A stretch of DNA of 64,000 nt, from the NCBI RefSeq assembly GCF_030499575.1, contig NZ_JASTLC010000001.1, forward strand, positions 4,798,001 to 4,862,000, written 5' to 3'. This document shows positions 59,069-64,000 of this stretch, piece by piece (position 1 is the first letter of the stretch; the number at the start of each line of letters is the position of its first letter). Source of the DNA: Streptomyces sp. DG2A-72 (GTDB lineage: Bacteria; Actinomycetota; Actinomycetes; Streptomycetales; Streptomycetaceae). The translations under genes and the position numbers were made by a program. The notes below the pieces were generated by a model. That model searched no databases. It was given only the letters and a program-made list of their open reading frames with translations, and had not been told where the DNA came from.

Positions 59069-59986
59069 TCAGCGGCGGACGACTGTGAGTCGCCCCTCGG
59101 CGCTCTTGGGCACGGTGTGGCGGGGCACCGGGACAGGTGAGGCAAGCGAGGACGCGAACGCGGCGACCAGGTCGTGGGGGACGCTGGCACTGAAGCTCGC
59201 GCACCACAGACATGGGGCGCCGAGCACGGGTTCCGCCCACGCCTGCCAACCCACCAGATCAGGGAGCGGGTCGGCGTCCTCGATGAGCGGCGGCACGATC
59301 TCCAGGGAGACGCTGGAAGACAACCAAGGGTCCGTGGCGGTGGTACGAGGCCGATCCACGTCGCGGATCCAACCTCTGGCACTGAGCGCGTCGAGGACCG
59401 TTTCGGGCCCCGCGAAGTCGACGTTGGGTGCCTCACGGACATCGATCGCCAGGAGAAGGTCGGCGAGCGCCTCGTACGGAACGCCGGTGGTGAAGTACGC
59501 GTTCCACTCCGCCATCACGGGCATGGCATGCGGGCGGGCACTCAATTGCCAGGCAACAGGCAGTCCGCCCAGATCGAACGGGTACGCCGCGAGAATCCAC
59601 TCGGCGCCACGCAGCTCGTCCGGGCTCACATACAGCAGGGTGTGGCGCGAGGTGAGCCACATGCGCCAGCCGAGGCCGGCCAGGGTGTCGCCGACCCGCT
59701 CGGCGAAAACACCGTCGTCACCGGCGAGGTGACGCGGGGTGACCCAGTACACGGGGTCCGGCAAGTCGGGACGGGAAGGATCGCTGGGGTGGTGCGGGTA
59801 CAGGGGCGCCTCCGTGCGCTCGGGATGGGTTACTGACCGTCGTTGACCTGGGGTTTCGGAAGGTCGTCCACGTTGACATGCTCGTCCGCAGAGCACCAGT
59901 GGTTTCGGGATCTTCCCTGTCTGCCTCCGGCGAACTGGTGAATCGCCGAAGTGAACCGCGCCCATGCGCACGTGCGCATCGACCAC
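59069..59986 (-). CDS. DUF317 domain protein
   Basis: Up to 305 residues. Two DUF317 repeats: VYWVTPRHLAGDDGVFAERV, LLYVSPDELRGAEWILAAYP, FDLGGLPVAWQLSARPHAMP and LPDLVGWQAWAEPVLGAPCL, CASFSASVPHDLVAAFASSL. DUF317 proteins are hallmarks of Streptomyces integrative and conjugative elements; the role is unknown. The start is doubtful: residues 1-60 from GTG 59986 look non-coding, and translation probably begins closer to the VYWVTPRHL segment or the head has been lost. Confidence 0.75.
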   Translation of the reverse strand: MVDAHVRMGAVHFGDSPVRRRQTGKIPKPLVLCGRACQRGRPSETPGQRRSVTHPERTEAPLYPHHPSDPSRPDLPDPVYWVTPRHLAGDDGVFAERVGDTLAGLGWRMWLTSRHTLLYVSPDELRGAEWILAAYPFDLGGLPVAWQLSARPHAMPVMAEWNAYFTTGVPYEALADLLLAIDVREAPNVDFAGPETVLDALSARGWIRDVDRPRTTATDPWLSSSVSLEIVPPLIEDADPLPDLVGWQAWAEPVLGAPCLWCASFSASVPHDLVAAFASSLASPVPVPRHTVPKSAEGRLTVVRR

Positions 59987-60250
59987 GGTTTCCCCGCTCG
60001 ACGGCCGACTTCAGCCGTTTCCCGGCCTGAGGCGACGCCGCTTCTCCCGGCCTCGAAGAGGGGCAGACAGCGATCAAAATCCGGCCATCCCTGGGGTGCT
60101 GCGGCTGGCCCGGCTGCTCGTCGTTCTGCCCCCTGCCGCGTAAGGTCAACTTCCGTACGCCTGGCAAGTTTCGGCAAGTTCCTCGCTCCACGGCACAGCC
60201 GCGGGCAAGCTCTGGCACAGAGATCGTTACCGGCATCCGAGGAGGACATC
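59987..60250. other. Intergenic stretch between divergent genes
   Basis: About 260 bases. Reading frames on the minus strand cross it but lack codon bias and ribosome sites. The cggcaag repeats (cctggcaagtttcggcaagttcc near 60162-60184) might be regulator sites. GAGGAGG just before 60251 is the ribosome site of the next gene. Confidence 0.35.
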
Positions 60251-60481
60251 ATGGCCCTGCGTGAGCTCGGTAAGGACCCGGAGAGTCCCAGTGGCGGCTC
60301 CCCCACCATCTACCTCGACGAGGAGAAGGACAGCTACCTCGTGCAGGGGCTGAAGGTGGAGGACATCGAGCGTCTCGGGCAGATGGACATCCCCGGCCAT
60401 GAGTCGGTGGTGGAGATCCCCCGGCGCATGGTGCAGTTCTTCCTGAAGGTGAAGAAGGCTGATGAGGACCCCGACGTTTGA
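60251..60481 (+). CDS. Small hypothetical protein coupled to DUF6879 gene
   Basis: The product has 76 residues from ATG 60251, with GAGGAGG 7 bases upstream. MALRELGKDPESPSGGSPTI and YLDEEKDSYLVQGLKVEDIE are followed by IPGHESVVEIPRRMVQFFLK. This small protein regularly precedes DUF6879 proteins in Streptomyces, from memory. It overlaps the next gene by 20 bases, so the pair is co-translated. It may act as an immunity or antitoxin-like partner; that is inference. Confidence 0.75.
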   Translation: MALRELGKDPESPSGGSPTIYLDEEKDSYLVQGLKVEDIERLGQMDIPGHESVVEIPRRMVQFFLKVKKADEDPDV

Positions 60482-60971
60482 GGAGCTGTTCCGCGACTGC
60501 CAGCGGACGGCCGTCCATCTGGAGATGCGCGACGCCTACATGAAGTCGGACCCGGCCTTCATCGACTGGAAAGCCGGCATGACACTCGACCCGGCCGAAC
60601 GCTGGGGCGACTGGCACAGCATCGTCACGGAGGCGACCTCGCGAGGTGTCGAGGTGCGCCGGGCCCGAGTCGTCTCGACTCCCGTCAGCGAGTACATCCG
60701 CTTCGAGTACGACGTGACGAACGGACTCAACATCGCCGCCGGCGAAGACGTGCGCTGGCTCTCCCGGCGAAACGCAACGGGCCTCGCGCTTCCGGGCAAC
60801 GACTTCTGGCTCTTCGACTCCAGCCTCGTCCTCGTCAACCACTTCGACGGCGAAGGCGAGAACATGGAGGTGGAACTCACGGAGGACCCCGAGGTGGCAA
60901 AGCTCTGCGAGTCGGCCTTCGAGGCCGTATGGGCGCGGGCGACACCGCACGCAGAGTTCCAGTCGGCCTGA
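60462..60971 (+). CDS. DUF6879 family protein
   Basis: The product has 169 residues from ATG 60462. FEELFRDCQRTAVHLEMRDA, GWRRAR-like segment TSRGVEVRRARVVSTPVSEY, IRFEYDVTNGLNIAAGEDVR and LPGNDFWLFDSSLVLVNHFD are characteristic. It is part of a three-gene set with the small protein upstream and an Scr1-type HTH gene downstream, typical of mobile elements and sometimes called toxin-antitoxin-like. Function unproven. The gene appears intact. Confidence 0.82.
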   Translation: MRTPTFEELFRDCQRTAVHLEMRDAYMKSDPAFIDWKAGMTLDPAERWGDWHSIVTEATSRGVEVRRARVVSTPVSEYIRFEYDVTNGLNIAAGEDVRWLSRRNATGLALPGNDFWLFDSSLVLVNHFDGEGENMEVELTEDPEVAKLCESAFEAVWARATPHAEFQSA

Positions 60972-60998
60972 CAGCCCGAACAGCATCATCGCAGCGAC

Positions 60999-61844
60999 AT
61001 GACATCGCCATCTTCGAGCGTTCAGGAAGCCCGCAGGGCCCTGGGGAAACGCCTGAGCGAAATCCGGCTCGAAGCCGGCCTCACCAAGCGAGCGTTGGCC
61101 AACAGTCTCGGCTGGCATGAGTCAAAGTGTTCGCGCTTCGAGAGCGGCAGCGTCCGCCCTCGGAGCGCGACCTTCGTGCGTGGGCCACCGCTTGCGGTGC
61201 GGAGAGCGCGGCCGAGGATCTCGTCTCGACAGCCCGCGGCATCGAGGGCATGTATGTCGAGTGGCGCCGGATGGAGCGCACCGGCCTGAAGCAGGCACAG
61301 GAGTCCGTCCTCCCCCTGTGGGAACGCACCCAACGCTTCCGCATCTACTCGCCGTGGCTCATTCCCGGCCCCGTGCAGACGGCCTCGTACATCACCGCAC
61401 TGCTCACCTCTATTCGCGACCGTCGCGGCCTCATTGATGACGTGCCGGCGGCCGTCAAGGTGCGTGTGGAGAAGCAGCAGATCGTGTACGGCAATCACAC
61501 GTTCGCGATCCTCCTGGAAGAGGGAGAACTCCGAAAGCGCATAGGCGGAACGGACGTGATGGCCGGTCAACTGGGCTATCTGCTCAGCGTTATGGCACTC
61601 CCCTCGGTGGAGCCTCGGCATCATTCCTGAAGACGCCGACCGTTCAAGCCTCTGGCCTGTCGAGGGCTTCTTCCTGTACGACGACCACACGGTCCACGTC
61701 GAACTCGTTTCGGCCCATCTCGCCGTCACGCAGAAGCACGAACTTGCCATGTATGCCCAGACGTTCACGGATCTGGCCGAACTTGCCGTCTACGGCCCGG
61801 CAGCGCGCGAACTCATCACGGCAGCTATCGAATCCCTGGGGTGA
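60999..61844 (+). pseudogene. Scr1-type HTH/DUF5753 regulator broken by two frameshifts
   Basis: From ATG 60999: SSVQEARRALGKRLSEIRLE, AGLTKRALANSLGWHESKCS (XRE-type HTH), then a frameshift near 61145. The second frame has PPSERDLRAWATACGAESAA, EDLVSTARGIEGMYVEWRRM and VEKQQIVYGNHTFAILLEEG. A second shift near 61610 moves to IIPEDADRSSLWPVEGFFLY, VELVSAHLAVTQKHELAMYA and AARELITAAIESLG, stop 61844. Put together it is a complete DUF5753 regulator of normal length (about 280 residues). Confidence 0.8.
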
Positions 61845-61940
61845 ATGCCGGGCAAGTTCCGGCACACTCGTAGAGCCCCTCCTGTCGCCCTTCTTAGCGT
61901 TACTGGCACGGCCGGAAACGCGCACTGAAGGGGCGAGACG

Positions 61941-62330
61941 GTGATCACTGCGGCAAGTAGTGGCAAGGCATCGAGAGCAACCGACAGCGCGGGTACCGAA
62001 GTTCTCCCGGTCGCCGTCGAGACGATTTCGGAGAGCACCGAGGCAGCCCTCTCCATGCAGATGGCCACCTCCACCCGCAAGGACATGGACGCGTCCCTGC
62101 CGGAGATCGTCGGGCACCTCAACCTTCTACTCGGTGAGGATCTGGGGGCGAACGAGGACGAGGACGTGCGGGAGTTGTTCCGCAAGGGGTACCGGCTCAT
62201 CGACTTGCAGAACCGTCCGACCGCGGAGACTCCGTCGTTCGGCGTCTTCATCTACCTCCGGGATGTTGCCGACATCACGCGCAGGCTCCTGTGGATCTAC
62301 ACACAGCGCCACGGGCTCGGTGCCCCGTGA
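61941..62330 (+). CDS. Hypothetical protein of integrative elements
   Basis: The product has 129 residues from GTG 61941. The N-terminal 40 residues are Ser/Thr/Ala-rich, then LPEIVGHLNLLLGEDLGANE, LFRKGYRLIDLQNRPTAETP and VFIYLRDVADITRRLLWIYT. It is soluble and helical, with no recognised motif. The stop overlaps the next start (GTGA), so it is coupled to the Nudix-like gene. Function unknown. Confidence 0.65.
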   Translation: MITAASSGKASRATDSAGTEVLPVAVETISESTEAALSMQMATSTRKDMDASLPEIVGHLNLLLGEDLGANEDEDVRELFRKGYRLIDLQNRPTAETPSFGVFIYLRDVADITRRLLWIYTQRHGLGAP

Positions 62331-62869
62331 GTGTCCGGGAGGACCAGATCGTCCGGGAGCTGTCCCACTACATCCACGAGCACCCTGACGAGCAGATGGC
62401 GCTGATGCCGGTGTACGACGCCGCCCGCGACCACGCACAGCGCGGGACCTGCAGCCACAGCCGGCGCTGCCCCTTCGTGACGACGGGCGCGGTCGTCGTC
62501 GACGAACGCAATCGCGTCCTGTCCCTGCGGCACGAAGGAGCCTATGCCCTCGCCGAAGCGGAGCCGGAGGCACAGGACGACTCACTCAGCGAGGCCGCCC
62601 TGCGTCTGTTGACCGAGGCAGTCGGCATTCGCGAAGTATGGACGGAGCCCGACAGCGATGGCCCCTTCCTGATCGACGTGACCAGAGCGGGGCAACACAG
62701 GTACGGCCCCCGCCTCCGGATCGGCTTCAGATACCTCTTCCGGGCCCACTCCGGCGCCATCGCTCCGATGGTGATCGAAGCCGGCGCAGCGGCCTGGATG
62801 CCCCTTGGGGAGATCGGTATCCCGTCAGTCCGCGACCGCCTTCACGGCCACCTGGTCGGTGCCCCGTGA
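62327..62869 (+). CDS. Nudix-like protein with degenerate catalytic box
   Basis: The product has 180 residues from GTG 62327. CPFVTTGAVVVDERNRVLSL is the Nudix beta strand region, and DDSLSEAALRLLTEAVGI aligns with the Nudix box. The consensus REUxEExGU is reduced to LRLLTEAVGI, so at least two metal-binding Glu are missing. FLIDVTRAGQHRYGPRLRIG follows as in real Nudix enzymes. It is probably non-catalytic, possibly a ligand sensor. Coupled to genes on both sides by GTGA overlaps. Confidence 0.65.
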   Translation: MSVREDQIVRELSHYIHEHPDEQMALMPVYDAARDHAQRGTCSHSRRCPFVTTGAVVVDERNRVLSLRHEGAYALAEAEPEAQDDSLSEAALRLLTEAVGIREVWTEPDSDGPFLIDVTRAGQHRYGPRLRIGFRYLFRAHSGAIAPMVIEAGAAAWMPLGEIGIPSVRDRLHGHLVGAP

Positions 62870-62952
62870 GCCCCCGAAACCAACAACTCTGCTACGTGGC
62901 AAGCCTCTCGGCACTCGACGGTTCGATCCTCCTGGCCATCTGGAGAGGCTGA
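62866..62952 (+). CDS. Possible 28-residue peptide
   Basis: GTG 62866 overlaps the Nudix stop by 4 bases and the frame stops directly before the next ATG. VSPRNQQLCYVASLSALDGS shows a mild hydrophobic character. The tight packing suggests translation, but it may equally be a scrap of an older gene such as the usual long-tail partner in these clusters. Confidence 0.3.
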   Translation: MSPRNQQLCYVASLSALDGSILLAIWRG

Positions 62953-63192
62953 ATGTACGAGCGCCGCACCACCGAACCAACCTCCGTTCCTCCCCTCGGC
63001 ACCATCCCCGGTTACAGGCAACCAAGCGATGTCCACATAGGCGATTTCGTTTTCCTTGACGGGTTGTACCTGCGGGTCCGCGACATGAGGTCCGCCGGCA
63101 CCGCGGGGCACCGGGTTCTGATCTTCGACGGGCACTCCCCGTGGGTCATGAAGGAGTCGGCGACCACGTATCGGCCCGTCGAACTCCTCTGA
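62953..63192 (+). CDS. Small hypothetical protein
   Basis: The product has 79 residues from ATG 62953. SDVHIGDFVFLDGLYLRVRD and GHRVLIFDGHSPWVMKESAT suggest a small beta-rich domain. It starts at the base after the previous stop, in a run of tightly packed plus-strand genes. I recognise the pattern as common in Streptomyces integrative elements but know no function. Confidence 0.65.
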   Translation: MYERRTTEPTSVPPLGTIPGYRQPSDVHIGDFVFLDGLYLRVRDMRSAGTAGHRVLIFDGHSPWVMKESATTYRPVELL

Positions 63193-63670
63193 CCCGAAGC
63201 CCCATTCAGCCATCACGAGAACTATCACCTCACGCCAGCGAGGAGCTTCGCCATGCACTTCCGCAAGATCCACGGAGCGGGGAACGACTTCGTCCTGTTA
63301 TCCGACCCCGCGCCGAACAACGAGAAGGACTGGCCAAAGGAGGCCGAGCGCCTCTGCGCCAGACGAACCGGCGTAGGCGCGGACGGCCTCGTCATCAGCA
63401 GCCTGATCAGCATCAGCCCGGCCGTCCTCGAAGTCGGCTGCTTCAACGCTGACGGCTCGATCGCGACGATGTGCGGCAACGCTCTGCGGTGTACTGCCTG
63501 GGCCGCACACCATGACCACGGCTTCCGCGAGATGAGCCTCCGCCCGAGGGGACAATCCGCATCCACAGACTCCGACACGGCCACGCAGCCAGCCGAGCGA
63601 CACCGGCCCCTGATCGGCACGTCGCGTGGGCCCGGATGCACGCCTGACCAGGCAGAACACTGGGCACCTT

Positions 63671-63691
63671 GGTCTCAGTTCTGGTCTCATT
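63671..63691. repeat. Right pair of GGTCTCA boxes
   Basis: GGTCTCAGTT at 63671-63680 and GGTCTCATT at 63683-63691, period 12, same orientation as the left pair at 37499-37520. Confidence 0.6.
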
Positions 63692-63785
63692 CACCCCCGT
63701 CCGGCACCGTCCAGGAGCGCCGCCATCACCCGTTCCACCCCAGGTCAGAACGCCCCCGCCCCCCGCCGAACCCCCGGACGAACAT

Positions 63786-63839
63786 TTGGAAAGCGTGTTG
63801 GGGGCAACCCCTCACGAGTTCGAATCTCGTATCCTCCGC
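63786..63839 (+). repeat. attR: 54-bp copy of the tRNA-Ser 3' part
   Basis: It is an exact copy of 37380-37433, from anticodon loop to just past the discriminator. The 5' half of the tRNA is absent, so it is not a gene. Confidence 0.92.
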
Positions 63840-63862
63840 AGCCGCCTGAACAGGCGAAACGG

Positions 63863-63892
63863 AGAGCCGAGCCGCGATTGCGGCTCGGCTCT
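63863..63892. terminator. Probable original tRNA-Ser terminator
   Basis: A 13-bp stem AGAGCCGAGCCGC/GCGGCTCGGCTCT with a GATT loop lies 24 bases after attR, where the terminator of the uninterrupted tRNA-Ser would have been. Confidence 0.7.
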
Positions 63893-63937
63893 TCGGCGTG
63901 GACTGGTTGCATTTTGGGTTGCGCTTACAGCTGACAT

Positions 63938-64000
63938 TCAGGACATCTCGGCGAACAGCCCAGCGCACGCTTCCGCATCACGGCGGCTCGCCAGCACCAG
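63938..64000 (-). CDS. C-terminus of an unidentified gene (runs off the window)
   Basis: The minus strand encodes LVLASRRDAEACAGLFAEMS and a stop at 63938-63940, in frame from the window edge. 21 codons are too few to identify it. It lies just outside attR, so it belongs to the flanking chromosome or to a second element. Confidence 0.35.
   Translation of the reverse strand: MVLASRRDAEACAGLFAEMS

Larger units (their letters stand above)
37380..63839. mobile_element. Genomic island integrated in tRNA-Ser(GGA), about 26.4 kb
   Basis: It is bounded by the 54-bp repeat. Contents are atypical of the flanking core: broken mobile-element genes near the ends, many ANTAR regulators, small membrane proteins and a type III PKS cluster. 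No integrase, excisionase or replication gene is recognisable, so the element is probably fixed or needs help. Several genes carry frameshifts or stops. Tandem GGTCTCAGTT boxes lie 66 and 95 bases inside the two ends. Confidence 0.85.
63253..63849 (+). pseudogene. Truncated diaminopimelate epimerase-like gene running into attR
   Basis: ATG 63253 starts MHFRKIHGAGNDFVLLSDPA, with RRTGVGADGLVISS and FNADGSIATMCGNALRCTAW, the DapF N-terminal half including its first catalytic Cys. After about residue 95 (FREMSLRPRGQ) similarity ends and the frame continues as low-complexity sequence through attR to 63849. Full DapF needs a second half with its partner Cys. It was probably cut by a deletion or recombination near the island end. 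Confidence 0.75.

Noticed and set aside
59830..60236. Minus-strand frames upstream of the DUF317 gene, one beginning MSTWTTFRNPRSTTVSNP
   Set aside because: They have weak codon bias and no ribosome site, and three frames compete; they may include a lost DUF317 head but cannot be supported as genes.

Overview
The window is a high-GC actinomycete chromosome, almost certainly Streptomyces. BldC is encoded next to a valine dehydrogenase and DUF3073, a second Lsr2-type protein (LsrL) sits beside purS, start codons are often GTG with GGAGG-type ribosome sites, and third codon positions are very GC-rich. The order dnaX, purD, purC, purS/Q/L, purF, purM, vdh, bldC, hrpA, DEAD-box helicase matches, from memory, the S. 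coelicolor SCO4067-SCO4096 region read backwards.

Bases 1 to about 37,440 are core chromosome. From the left they hold the N-terminal part of an APC permease, a DEAD-box RNA helicase with an RGG-like tail, a lipoprotein, a mini-zincin, a membrane metallophosphoesterase, a tRNA-Glu/Asp/Phe cluster, hrpA, a second tRNA-Asp, a small CxxC protein, bldC, vdh and DUF3073. Most of the de novo purine pathway follows on the minus strand (purM, purF, purL-purQ-purS, purC, purD), interleaved with lsrL, an unusual tRNA-Gly(UCC), two identical tRNA-Gly(GCC) genes, an ABC-2 exporter with its own NarL-type two-component system, an M48-like pseudo-peptidase, dnaX and the SRP RNA. Together they supply IMP-pathway enzymes, translation and secretion RNAs, and developmental regulators.

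Bases 37,380-63,839 form a genomic island. An intact tRNA-Ser(GGA) at 37,348 carries a 54-bp segment, anticodon loop to 3' end, that is repeated exactly at 63,786-63,839. These are attL and attR of a tyrosine-recombinase-type insertion of about 26.4 kb. No integrase is visible. The ends carry typical Streptomyces mobile-element genes, many of them broken: an AlbA_2 protein, a relaxase-like tail, an IS3 scrap, DUF317, DUF6879, an Scr1-type HTH gene with two frameshifts, a Nudix-like protein and a truncated dapF.

The island interior has two parts. The first is a stress and envelope gene set: small hydrophobic proteins, CsbD, DUF6328, DUF1206, two YihY proteins, Asp23 and PRC-barrel, plus five ANTAR-domain proteins. 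Within it a STAS-GNAT-ANTAR-ANTAR operon (47,706-50,347) recurs as a diverged, partly deleted copy (56,494-58,618). The second part is a compact type III PKS cluster (FAD oxidoreductase, ICMT-type methyltransferase, type III PKS, UbiA prenyltransferase) lying between the two copies.

The observations most worth a second look are the tRNA-Gly(UCC) with a GUGC T-loop and altered D-loop, which resembles the peptidoglycan-dedicated glycyl-tRNAs of staphylococci, and the duplicated STAS-GNAT-ANTAR-ANTAR module with a conserved leader.
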